Shown: in pieces, positions 16,137-24,478 of the stretch
Layout of the letters: every line of letters starts with the position of its first letter
Numbering within the stretch: the stretch's first letter is position 1
Assembly: GCA_934149165.1 (NCBI GenBank)
Contig: CAKPDY010000012.1
Coordinates: 1-45,331 of the forward strand
Length of the DNA: 45,331 bases
DNA from: an uncultured Clostridia bacterium
Lineage (GTDB): Bacteria; Bacillota; Clostridia; TANB77; CAG-508
Reading direction: 5' to 3'
Notes under the pieces: model-generated
What the model was told of the DNA's origin: nothing
Databases searched by the model: none
Seen by the model: only the letters and a program-made list of their open reading frames with translations
Made by a program: the position numbers and the translations under genes

Positions 16137-16251
16137 TTCTTGAATAAATTATATTCAAAAAAAAGGAAAAAATCAATACTTTTATTTGAATATTTTAAAA
16201 CATTTCAAAATATCTATTGGCATACATATTAATACGTAGTTTATAATATTA

Positions 16252-16920
16252 TTATTCAACTTTTGCACACACAACTAATCTATTTTTTCCTGTTGCATCA
16301 CAAGTAACTAGTGTAACTTCTGTGTTATCACCTGTATTTCTTGTAATAAAAGAAGAATCTGATTCAGGTGTTGTATATTTGTTATAAATAGTATATTCAA
16401 CTCTATTTCCACTAAGATCTGTTATATAAATTTTATCTCCAATTTTTAAATTTTTATTTTTTCCAAAAAATAACCCATTATTATAATTATGGCCTACAAT
16501 AACCGTGTTTCCCTTATTATTCAAACCTGGTCCATACAATATTCCAACTGATACTTCTATAGCATTAGCATGTGTTATAACATCTAATACTGGGTATTTA
16601 ATTCTTATTGATGGCATTTCTATTTTTCCTGCAACTTTGAAACCTTTATAATATAAACCATTATTTGTAGACACTCCAGAGCTTGATTTATTTGTATTGT
16701 TAGGTGTTGTTGTATTTTCATTATTATCCCCATCTGAATTTTCTTGTGGGTTTTCTTCTGATACTGGAACAATTATTGTATCAAATTCATTTTCTAAAAA
16801 TTCATTAGCATCAGAATTTTTCTTTATTTTTTCATAACATCCATACCCTAAATATCCTGCAACTCCAAGTATAGCAATAATTAGAACAGTTAAAATTCCT
16901 GTTAAAACTTTATTATACAC
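16252..16920 (-). CDS. Sortase
   Basis: Membrane-bound transpeptidase of 222 residues that cleaves sorting signals and joins proteins to the envelope or to each other. It has an N-terminal anchor (about residues 7-27), then an N/T/E-rich linker (about 50-85) and the sortase barrel. The catalytic histidine is in V-G-H-N-Y (about 143), the cysteine in T-L-V-T-C-D (about 208) and the arginine in N-R-L-V-V (about 215). It resembles class D/E-like sortases by size and by the C-D-A-T-G context. No LPXTG-type substrate is visible next to it. Confidence 0.9.
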   Translation of the reverse strand: MYNKVLTGILTVLIIAILGVAGYLGYGCYEKIKKNSDANEFLENEFDTIIVPVSEENPQENSDGDNNENTTTPNNTNKSSSGVSTNNGLYYKGFKVAGKIEMPSIRIKYPVLDVITHANAIEVSVGILYGPGLNNKGNTVIVGHNYNNGLFFGKNKNLKIGDKIYITDLSGNRVEYTIYNKYTTPESDSSFITRNTGDNTEVTLVTCDATGKNRLVVCAKVE

Positions 16921-16942
16921 AACTATTCCTCCATTTTTTTAT

Positions 16943-17290
16943 TTATCCTACAATTTTACTTCCAAGTTTTCTTCCTGCTAATAAGTGATAGTGCAAATGC
17001 ATTACTTCTTGTCCAGCGTTTTTTCCACAATTTACAATTACTCTAAATCCTTCTTCTTCTATATTTAGTTGTTTAGCAAGTTGATTTATAACTTTATAAA
17101 TTTTTCCTACTAATTCATAATCTTCATCTTCTAATTGTAATAGTGAACTAATGTGTTTTTTTGGTATTACCAATATATGAATTGGTGCTGCTGGGTTTAT
17201 GTCCTTAAATGCAAGTATCTCATCATCTTCATATACTTTTTCAGATGGTATTTCTCCTTTTATAATTTTACAAAAAATACAATTTTCCAT
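16943..17290 (-). CDS. HIT-family nucleotide hydrolase (HinT-like)
   Basis: A 115-residue protein with C-I-F-C-K-I-I at the N-terminus (zinc-type C-x-x-C), A-F-K-D-I-N-P-A-A-P-I-H-I-L-V-I-P-K-K-H near 27-46, and the histidine triad H-L-H-Y-H-L-L near the C-terminus. Members hydrolyse purine phosphoramidates such as AMP-lysine. It lies 45 bases behind alaS and 22 bases before the sortase gene, so it is probably co-transcribed with both. Confidence 0.94.
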   Translation of the reverse strand: MENCIFCKIIKGEIPSEKVYEDDEILAFKDINPAAPIHILVIPKKHISSLLQLEDEDYELVGKIYKVINQLAKQLNIEEEGFRVIVNCGKNAGQEVMHLHYHLLAGRKLGSKIVG

Positions 17291-17335
17291 ATTTTTATCC
17301 TCCTCATATGTTATTTTTTTATATATAATTTTAAA

Positions 17336-19105
17336 TTATACTAAAATAGCTTTTATTCTTCTAACTCCTGCAGAACTTGCTTCTTCTTTTTTTATTTTAA
17401 ATGTTCCTAGTTCTTTAGTATTTGAAACATGAGGTCCTCCACAAAGTTCTAATGATACATCTCCTATTTTATATACTGTAACAACATCACCATATTTATC
17501 TATAAACATAGCTTCTGCCCCCATTGCCAAAGCGTCTTCTTTTTTCATTTCTAATCTTTCAACAGGAATTGCCATTTGTATATATGAATTAACTAAATCT
17601 TCAGTTTTTTGTTTTTCTTCATCTGTCATTTTTGTATCATGTGAAAAGTCAAATCTCATTCTTTCTGCTGTTATATTACTTCCTTTTTGGTGAACATGTG
17701 AACCTAAAACTTGTTTTAATGCTGCATTTAATAAATGTGTTGCTGTATGATATTTTGTTTCCATTTCACCTGTTGATGCTAGTCCACCTTTAAATTTTTG
17801 TTCTGAACCAGCTCTTGATTTTTCTTGGTGTTCTGCAAATTTTGCCTTAAAACCTTCTGTATCAACTTTTAATCCATTTTCTTGTGCAAGTTCTTGTGTT
17901 AATTCTATTGGAAAACCATAGGTATCATATAATTTAAATGCACTATCTTTATCTATTATGTTTCCTTGTAAATTTGATTTAACTTTTTCAAATTCACGTA
18001 ACCCTTTTTCAAGTGTTCTATTAAATTTAACTTTTTCACTATTTAAAACTTCTAAAATAGCTGTTTTATTTCTTTCTAATTCACTATAATATTTTGCGTA
18101 TTTTTCTATAATTAATCCAGCTAATTGTTGTTCCCAATTTGAATTTATATCTATGTTCAAATTACGTGCATATCTAATCATTCTTCTTATTAATCTTCTT
18201 AATACATAACCTTGGTCTGTATTTGAAGGTTTTATTAATGTATCATCTCCACTAATCATTACAATTGCACGAATATGGTCTGCTATTATTCTCATACTTC
18301 TAGTATATTTTTCATCATCATATGATAATCCAGATATTTCTTCTATTTTTTGAATAATTTCCTTCCATATTGATGATTTATAGTTATCTGTAACTCCTTC
18401 TAATACTGCTGTTACTCTTTCAACTCCTAAACCTGTATCTACATTTTTATTTTTTAATGGTGTAAATGTTCCATCTTGTTCATGATTGTATTGCATAAAT
18501 ACATTATTCCAAATTTCAACCCAATTTTCATTTTCTGTGTCAAATTCTTCTGGAACTGGTTCATTGCTTCTCCAATAAAAAATTTCTGTATCTGGTCCAC
18601 ATGGTCCAAACATTTCCATATTTGGCCACCAGTTATCATCTTCACCTAAAAATGCTATTTTCTTTTTACTAATTCCTAAATTTTCCCATATTTCTGCTGA
18701 CTCAGTATCTGCTGGTACAATTTCATTTCCTTTAAATACTGTAACTGCTAATTTTTCTACAGGAATTTCTAATTCTTTAGTTAATAGTTCAAAACTCCAT
18801 GTAATACTTTCTTTTTTAAAATAATCTCCTAAAGACCAATTTCCTAACATTTCAAAAAAAGTATGATGTGTTTTATCTCCTACTTCTTCTAAATCGTTTG
18901 TTCTAAAGCATTTTTGAACATCTGTTAAACGTTTTCCAGCTGGATGTGGTTCTCCTTTTAAGTATGGAACTAATGGTTGCATACCAGCTGTATTAAATAA
19001 GCATGTTGGGTCATTTTCTGGTATTATTGAGCTACTTGGTATTATTGTATGTCCTTTACTTTTAAAAAAGTTTAAATATGTTTCTTTTAAATTAATATTC
19101 TTCAT
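17336..19105 (-). CDS. alaS: Alanyl-tRNA synthetase, short form
   Basis: Charges tRNA-Ala with alanine. The class II catalytic core is visible (F-F-K-S-K-G-H, P-S-S-S-I-I-P, T-A-G-M-Q-P-L-V-P-Y, and R-T-N-D-L-E-E-V-G with H-H-T-F-F-E-M-L-G-N-W-S). The editing domain's zinc ligands follow in H-T-A-T-H-L-L (about 455-461) and C-G-G-P-H (about 558). The protein stops at 589 residues, directly after the editing domain; the family's usual length is about 870. The C-terminal oligomerisation and C-Ala domains are absent, and the sequence after the stop shows no remnant in another frame. A short AlaRS class is the likely explanation, rather than truncation. Confidence 0.92.
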   Translation of the reverse strand: MKNINLKETYLNFFKSKGHTIIPSSSIIPENDPTCLFNTAGMQPLVPYLKGEPHPAGKRLTDVQKCFRTNDLEEVGDKTHHTFFEMLGNWSLGDYFKKESITWSFELLTKELEIPVEKLAVTVFKGNEIVPADTESAEIWENLGISKKKIAFLGEDDNWWPNMEMFGPCGPDTEIFYWRSNEPVPEEFDTENENWVEIWNNVFMQYNHEQDGTFTPLKNKNVDTGLGVERVTAVLEGVTDNYKSSIWKEIIQKIEEISGLSYDDEKYTRSMRIIADHIRAIVMISGDDTLIKPSNTDQGYVLRRLIRRMIRYARNLNIDINSNWEQQLAGLIIEKYAKYYSELERNKTAILEVLNSEKVKFNRTLEKGLREFEKVKSNLQGNIIDKDSAFKLYDTYGFPIELTQELAQENGLKVDTEGFKAKFAEHQEKSRAGSEQKFKGGLASTGEMETKYHTATHLLNAALKQVLGSHVHQKGSNITAERMRFDFSHDTKMTDEEKQKTEDLVNSYIQMAIPVERLEMKKEDALAMGAEAMFIDKYGDVVTVYKIGDVSLELCGGPHVSNTKELGTFKIKKEEASSAGVRRIKAILV

Positions 19106-19184
19106 TATATCTCCTCTTTTTCTAATTAAAATCTTACAAAATTATATTACATTTTTACGTTTTTTGCAATAGGTTAAAATTATG

Positions 19185-19232
19185 AAAGTGTTAAATCCTA
19201 ACTAATCCATAATAGTTACAATTTAACACTTT
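19185..19232. terminator. Hairpin between dapA and alaS
   Basis: AAAGTGTTAAAT (19185-19196) and ATTTAACACTTT (19221-19232) pair, with a smaller inner stem TAACTA/TAGTTA. It follows the dapA stop on the minus strand. The T run is stronger on the plus side, so termination on minus is plausible but not certain. Confidence 0.6.
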
Positions 19233-19250
19233 TTATTCTAAAATACACTA

Positions 19251-20207
19251 CTAACTAAGTTTAAAATACTCCATACACTTTAATAATTTTTCACGATTTA
19301 CTGAAGTCATTTTTACTAATGGTAATCTTGGTACACCAAAATTAAATTTCATAATATTTAATGCCTCTTTTACTGGAATAGGATTTACTTCACAAAATAA
19401 ATATTTAATAAGTTCTGCACATTCTAATTGCATTTGCGTAGCTTTTTTTACATTTCCATCAAAATAGTTTTGTGTAATATTATGTGCATATTCTGGCATT
19501 ATGTTTGATAAAACAGAAATTACTCCTTTCCCACCAAGTGATAATATAGGAACTATTTGGTCATCATTTCCAGAATATATATGTAAATTTTCTCCACATA
19601 AAGCTGCTATTTTAGCCACTTGAGAAATATTTCCACTTGCTTCTTTTATTGCTACTATATTTTCTATTTTAGACAACTCTAAACATGTTTCTGGCTCAAT
19701 ATTCACCCCAGTTCTACTTGGTACATTATACAAAATTATAGGTAAATTGGTATTTTCAGCAATTCTTTTATAATGTTCTATTAATCCTTTCTGAGTAGTT
19801 TTATTATAATATGGTGTTACAATTAAAACTGCATCCACTCCAACACTTTGCGCATATTTTGTCATATTAACTACTGAAATAGTATTATTTCCTCCTGTTC
19901 CAGCAATTACTGGAACTCTTCCGTTTACCTTTTCAACTACATACTTTATTGTCTGTTTTTTCTCTTCTTCAGTCATTGTTGATGCCTCTCCAGTTGTTCC
20001 GCATACAACTAATGAATCAATTTTATTTGCCAATTGATATTCAATAAATCTACCAAATTCATAAAAATTAACTTTTGTATTTTTTTTAGCTTCACCATTT
20101 TGTATTTTTTCTTCTAAAACATTTTTATATTCATTAGTTAACTCTTCATTTTCAAAAAAAGGTGTACACAAGGCAGTTGCACACCCCATAAAAATAGTAT
20201 TTTTCAT
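19251..20207 (-). CDS. dapA: 4-hydroxy-tetrahydrodipicolinate synthase
   Basis: Condenses pyruvate with aspartate semialdehyde, the first step of the diaminopimelate/lysine branch, and also feeds dipicolinate in spores. The 318 residues show the family motifs C-G-T-T-G-E-A-S-T-M-T (about 69-79), Y-Y-N-K-T-T-Q-K-G near 135, Y-N-V-P-S-R-T-G (about 160-167) and the Schiff-base lysine in V-A-I-K-E-A-S-G. It is slightly longer than usual because of an insertion around residues 30-50 (I-Q-N-G-E-A-K-K-N-T-K). AAGGAGG lies before the ATG. No other lysine-pathway gene is adjacent. Confidence 0.93.
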   Translation of the reverse strand: MKNTIFMGCATALCTPFFENEELTNEYKNVLEEKIQNGEAKKNTKVNFYEFGRFIEYQLANKIDSLVVCGTTGEASTMTEEEKKQTIKYVVEKVNGRVPVIAGTGGNNTISVVNMTKYAQSVGVDAVLIVTPYYNKTTQKGLIEHYKRIAENTNLPIILYNVPSRTGVNIEPETCLELSKIENIVAIKEASGNISQVAKIAALCGENLHIYSGNDDQIVPILSLGGKGVISVLSNIMPEYAHNITQNYFDGNVKKATQMQLECAELIKYLFCEVNPIPVKEALNIMKFNFGVPRLPLVKMTSVNREKLLKCMEYFKLS

Positions 20208-20285
20208 ATATAAGTATCCTCCTTATATTTTTTGCTTACTTTAATACTATTCTTTTTCTTCTAGTAGTATACCCAAAATTGTACA

Positions 20286-22805
20286 CTATTTAACTAAACA
20301 CTTCTCTCCATCTGCAACTATAACCACAGATTTACCGCTTCTTACATCTCCATCCAAAATAGCTTCAGAAATTACATCTTCAACATAATTTTGAATAGCT
20401 CTTCTTAAAGGTCTAGCTCCATAGTTAGCGTCAATACCCTTTTTGGCTATCAACTTTTTAACAGATTCATCAATTTTCACATCATAATCGTTTTGTTTTA
20501 ATCTTTTTTCTACTTGTTTTAACAAAATATCAATTATTTGCATAATTTCATCTTCACTTAATTTATGGAATACAATTATCTCATCAATACGATTAATAAA
20601 TTCAGGTCTAAATTCGTGCTTTAATTCTGCCATTACATCTTTTTTTATTAATTCATATTGTTTTTTCTCCTCTGCTTTTGCCTTTTCTAAAACATCTTTT
20701 TCAATAATATTATCATTTACCACATTTTCTTTTTTATTATTATTTATATTAGCTGTAAAGCTTGTAAATCCTAATGTTTTTCTATCTGTAATTGCTCTTG
20801 CCCCAATATTTGATGTCATAATAATAACTGTATTTTTGAAATTAACAGTTCTTCCTTGTGAATCTGTTAAACGTCCATCTTCTAGAATTTGAAGTAACAT
20901 GTTCATAACATCTGGATGTGCTTTTTCTATTTCATCTAATAATAAAACTGTATATGGCTTTCTTCTGACTTTTTCAGTCAATTGGCCTCCTTCATCAAAT
21001 CCAACATATCCAGGAGGTGAACCTATTAATTTAGATATTGAATGTGGTTCCATATATTCAGACATATCTATTCTAATCATTGAATCTTCATTTCCAAATA
21101 AACATTCTGCCAAAGCTTTTGAAAGTTCAGTTTTTCCAACACCTGTTGGTCCTAAAAATAAAAATGAACCTATTGGTCTTTTAGGATCTTTTAATCCTAC
21201 TCTTCCCCTTCTTATTGCTTTTGCAACAGCTTCTACTGCTTCATTTTGCCCAATTACTCTTTTATGAAGATTTTCCTCAAGACTTTTTAATTTTTCATTT
21301 TCATCTTGTGTTAATTTTTTTACTGGAATATTGGTCCAACTTGCTATAACTTCTGCAATATCTTCATCATTTAAAATAGTAATATTTCTACTTGTTTTAT
21401 TTTCCCATTTTTTATTGTCTTTTTCTAATTTTTCTTTTAAATTATATTCCTCATCTCTTAATTTTGCTGCCTTTTCAAAATCTTGAACTAATATAGCTTC
21501 TTCTTTTTCTTTTCCTATAGATGAAATTTTTTCTTCTAATTCTTTTAATTTTTCTGGTCGTGTATATGTCTTCATTTTTAATTTAGAAGCAGCTTCATCT
21601 ATTAAATCAATCGCCTTATCTGGTAAAAATCTATCATTTATATATCTAACAGATAAATTAACTGCTGAAACTATTGCCTCATCTGTAACTTTAACATTAT
21701 GATGTGCCTCATATTTATCACGTATTCCTTCTAAAATTTTTATTGTTTCTTCAATTGTAGGTTCCTGAACAGTTACAGGGCTAAATCTTCTTTCTAAAGC
21801 TGCATCTTTTTCAATATACCTTCTATATTCACTAATAGTTGTTGCACCTATTAATTGAATTTCACCTCTTGCAAGCAATGGTTTTAAAATATTTGCTGCA
21901 TCAACAGCTCCTTCTGCTGCACCTGCACCAACTATTGTATGAATTTCATCTATAAATAAAATAACATCTCCTGCTTTTTTTACTTCATTTAATGATTTTT
22001 TTATTCTTTCTTCAAAATCCCCTCTATATTTTGCTCCAGCAACCATACTTGTAATATCTAATGTTACAACTCTTTTATTTTTAAGCATTTCTGGAACATC
22101 ACCAACTACTATTTTTTCTGCCAATCCTTCAATAACAGCGGTTTTTCCAACACCTGGTTCACCTATTAAACATGGGTTATTTTTAGTTCTTCTTGATAAA
22201 ATTTGTATTACTCTTTCAATTTCTTGTTTTCTACCTATAACTGGATCTAACTTTCCTTCTATTGCTTGTTTAGTTAAATCTGCACCAAATTGATTTAATG
22301 TAGGTGTTGAATTATAACTTCCAACATTTTTACTTATTTTTTCACTCTGATTAAAATCTTCTTCATTAATTACCTTAACAATTTCATTATATAATTTTTG
22401 TGGACTTACATTTAAGTCTAATAATATTCTTACAGCAACACTATCTGCTTCTTGCATTATTCCAACTAGTAATTGCTCTGTTCCTATATATTCACTTCCA
22501 ATTTTTTTAGCTTCTCTAAATGCATTTTCAATAACTCTTTTGGTTCTTGGAGTAAAACCAGAAGTTTCTATTATTTCAAATTCTTCATCTATATCTACAA
22601 TTCCTATTAATTCCTCTATTTCTTCTATTATTTTATCTGGAGTAATATTTTGTAACTCTAAAACTTTACTTGCAACACCATTTCCTTCTTTTGAAAGTCC
22701 ATATAGCAAATGTTCTGTTCCTATATAACTATGCCCCATTTCACTTGCTAATTCATTTGCAATTTGTATTGCTTTTTCAGCCCTCTTTGTAAACTTATAT
22801 TGCAT
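20286..22805 (-). CDS. clpC: ClpC ATPase, Clp protease regulatory subunit
   Basis: AAA+ unfoldase that feeds substrates to ClpP. The N-terminal double Clp repeat (about 1-145), the first Walker A G-E-P-G-V-G-K-T (about 217-224), a central coiled coil with the UVR-type stretch F-E-K-A-A-K-L-R-D-E-E, and the second Walker A G-P-T-G-V-G-K-T (about 553-560) are in the ClpC order. The C-terminal domain carries F-R-P-E-F-I-N-R-I-D-E. An insertion rich in asparagine and lysine follows T-L-G-F-T (about 690-730), longer than I recall for the family. It stands alone: no ctsR, mcsA or mcsB gene precedes it, so classical CtsR control is not evident here. It has its own promoter at 22836. Confidence 0.94.
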   Translation of the reverse strand: MQYKFTKRAEKAIQIANELASEMGHSYIGTEHLLYGLSKEGNGVASKVLELQNITPDKIIEEIEELIGIVDIDEEFEIIETSGFTPRTKRVIENAFREAKKIGSEYIGTEQLLVGIMQEADSVAVRILLDLNVSPQKLYNEIVKVINEEDFNQSEKISKNVGSYNSTPTLNQFGADLTKQAIEGKLDPVIGRKQEIERVIQILSRRTKNNPCLIGEPGVGKTAVIEGLAEKIVVGDVPEMLKNKRVVTLDITSMVAGAKYRGDFEERIKKSLNEVKKAGDVILFIDEIHTIVGAGAAEGAVDAANILKPLLARGEIQLIGATTISEYRRYIEKDAALERRFSPVTVQEPTIEETIKILEGIRDKYEAHHNVKVTDEAIVSAVNLSVRYINDRFLPDKAIDLIDEAASKLKMKTYTRPEKLKELEEKISSIGKEKEEAILVQDFEKAAKLRDEEYNLKEKLEKDNKKWENKTSRNITILNDEDIAEVIASWTNIPVKKLTQDENEKLKSLEENLHKRVIGQNEAVEAVAKAIRRGRVGLKDPKRPIGSFLFLGPTGVGKTELSKALAECLFGNEDSMIRIDMSEYMEPHSISKLIGSPPGYVGFDEGGQLTEKVRRKPYTVLLLDEIEKAHPDVMNMLLQILEDGRLTDSQGRTVNFKNTVIIMTSNIGARAITDRKTLGFTSFTANINNNKKENVVNDNIIEKDVLEKAKAEEKKQYELIKKDVMAELKHEFRPEFINRIDEIIVFHKLSEDEIMQIIDILLKQVEKRLKQNDYDVKIDESVKKLIAKKGIDANYGARPLRRAIQNYVEDVISEAILDGDVRSGKSVVIVADGEKCLVK

Positions 22806-22835
22806 ACAAAACTCCTTTCCTTATTAGTAACATTC

Positions 22836-22864
22836 ATATTACCATATTATTTCATATTTTTCAA
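22836..22864 (-). promoter_or_regulatory. Promoter of clpC
   Basis: The minus strand reads TTGAAA (22864-22859), 17 bases, TAATAT (22841-22836), with TATGG before the -10. I see no CtsR heptad repeat around it. Confidence 0.72.
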
Positions 22865-22886
22865 TACACAATATTCACTTTAAAAC

Positions 22887-23033
22887 TTACTTTTTCTTCT
22901 TTGTAATATGTTGAAGTCTTTCTGCTGTTTCTTTTTGTCCTTCTAATGTTAGCCATGCAAAATAAGATGAAACAAATTCCCCATATTTTGTTACATCTTC
23001 AAATTCATCTTCATTTTTTTTAAATTTTTTCAT
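22887..23033 (-). CDS. Small acidic-basic protein, 48 residues, unknown
   Basis: A short frame preceded by a good ribosome site (GAGGTG, seven bases before ATG). The protein starts M-K-K-F-K-K-N-E-D-E-F-E-D-V and ends in a lysine run. It has an aromatic middle (Y-F-A-W-L-T-L-E-G-Q) and no membrane helix or signal. It lies between the spore protein gene and clpC, all on the minus strand. I do not recognise the family; coding potential rests on the ribosome site and codon pattern. Confidence 0.65.
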   Translation of the reverse strand: MKKFKKNEDEFEDVTKYGEFVSSYFAWLTLEGQKETAERLQHITKKKK

Positions 23034-23139
23034 AAATTTTCACCTCATATAATATATTTCTCATTCATATAAATTATTAACCTTAAAAATATTATTATAC
23101 TTGTTTTTTTATGTAACTGAATTTTTTTGCATCTATACA

Positions 23140-23166
23140 AAAGGCAGGGACACAATCCCTGCCTTT
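23140..23166. terminator. Terminator after the spore protein gene
   Basis: AAAGGCAGGGA and TCCCTGCCTTT pair around five bases, a GC-rich stem ending in T's on both strands. It lies 80 bases beyond the stop of the small acid-soluble protein gene. Confidence 0.78.
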
Positions 23167-23248
23167 ATGTATGTGTATGTTATATACAAATTCCATAAAA
23201 CCAAGAAAAATATCCCTGTCTTTGTTATATGATATATTATCTAAATAA

Positions 23249-23446
23249 CTATTTTGTCATTTGAGATTCAGCTTGTTGTATTAATTTTCTAACCATGTTA
23301 CCACCGATTCTACCAGCGTCTCTAGCTGATATATCTCCATTATAACCGTCTTTTAAGTTAACACCAACTTCGCTAGCAACTTCATATTTAAATTTATTTA
23401 AAGCTTCTGTAGCAGCTGGAACTACTTTCTTATTTGAACTTGTCAT
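23249..23446 (-). CDS. Alpha/beta-type small acid-soluble spore protein
   Basis: A 65-residue DNA-binding protein that coats spore DNA and protects it from UV and heat. It has the protease recognition site K-Y-E-V-A-S-E-V-G-V (about 18-27) and the C-terminal family block G-Y-N-G-D-I-S-A-R-D-A-G-R-I-G-G-N-M-V-R. AGGAGG is seven bases before ATG. It is expected to be made in the forespore under SigG, but I could not confirm a SigG promoter in the A/T-rich 271-base gap (23447-23717), which otherwise shows nothing recognisable. Its presence marks the host as a spore former. Confidence 0.95.
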   Translation of the reverse strand: MTSSNKKVVPAATEALNKFKYEVASEVGVNLKDGYNGDISARDAGRIGGNMVRKLIQQAESQMTK

Positions 23447-23717
23447 ATCGTTTCACCTCCTAAATTGCATTTATTTTATCTTCAGGAAAAAACTATTTGT
23501 TTTTTCATTATTATGATATGCATTTATTATTTTTTTAAACTGGTAATTTTTTCAAACATTTTTAATTTATTTTTATATAAATTTTCTGTTTAATTTAATA
23601 AATTACATATATGAATTTAAATAATTTTTTAAAATTCATTTAAAATTCACAATATTAATTTAACCAAAAAATAAAAAAATATTACAAATTTTTTAAATTT
23701 ATAATATTTTTTGTTTA

Positions 23718-24408
23718 TTATCTACAAAATCTATGATTTCCTATAGTAAGAACATATGGTCTAGACCAAATCCAACTACTAGTAGCTGTATTTGGGTTAA
23801 AGTAATAAATACAACCATAAGTCGGATCCCAGCCATTTAGAGCATCTCTTGCTGCATTTACTGCTGTTGTATTTGGAGAAAGATTAATTTGTCCATCATT
23901 CACAACACTAAATGCACCTGGTTGATATATTACCCCTGCAACACTATTTGGGAAACTGCTACTTTTTACTCTATTTAATACAACAGCTCCAACAGCCACT
24001 TGTCCGCGTATATGGCTCACCTCTTGCTTCTGCATAAATTAAATGTGCTAATAAATTTAAATCACTATTATTTGTAGCCGTTCCACCTGATGATGAACTT
24101 GTAATTCCCATTGCTGCTAATGTTTTCGGTCCTGCAATTCCATCTACAGTTAATCCGTTTTTTGATTGAAACCATTTTACTGCTGATACAGTTTTACTTC
24201 CATATATGCCATCTATATTTCCATTATAATATCCCCATCTTTTTAATTTTGTTTGAATTTCTCTTACTTCACTTCCAGAAGAACCATATTTTGATAATGC
24301 AATTGATTCGTTATTTCTAAATGATAAATTGTAAAATAAAAATATTGTAAATACTACAATTATATTTAAAATGGCTAATATTTTTTGTCTTTTATTTAAA
24401 TTTTTCAT
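23718..24408 (-). CDS. SleB-like cell wall hydrolase, needs +1 shift at a CGGA codon
   Basis: Secreted peptidoglycan hydrolase of the spore cortex-lytic type. After a membrane/signal segment (about 10-30) comes a PG-binding repeat domain (S-G-S-E-V-R-E-I-Q-T-K-L-K-R-W-G-Y and D-G-I-Y-G). The hydrolase_2 domain begins L-L-A-H-L-I-Y-A-E-A-R-G-E-P-Y-T, where the frame breaks. The rest, Q-V-A-V-G-A-V-V-L-N-R-V-K through N-H-R-F-C-R, is in the next frame. Reading CGGA (24006-24003) as glycine gives the family sequence Y-T-G-Q-V-A-V-G-A-V-V-L-N-R and a 229-residue protein. The start is ATG 24408, with GAGGTG six bases upstream; a GTG at 24417 overlaps that site. Confidence 0.87.
24003..24006 (-). 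other. Putative +1 recoding site CGGA (glycine), sleB-like gene
   Basis: In frame after TAT ACG, the codon CGG leads to a stop 11 codons on. Skipping one base restores Y-T-G-Q-V-A-V, the conserved SleB sequence. Confidence 0.75.
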
Positions 24409-24478
24409 AAAAATCACCTCATTTAGAAAATATTTTTTCCAAAATAAGGCTAATTATACAACAATATAAATTTTTATT

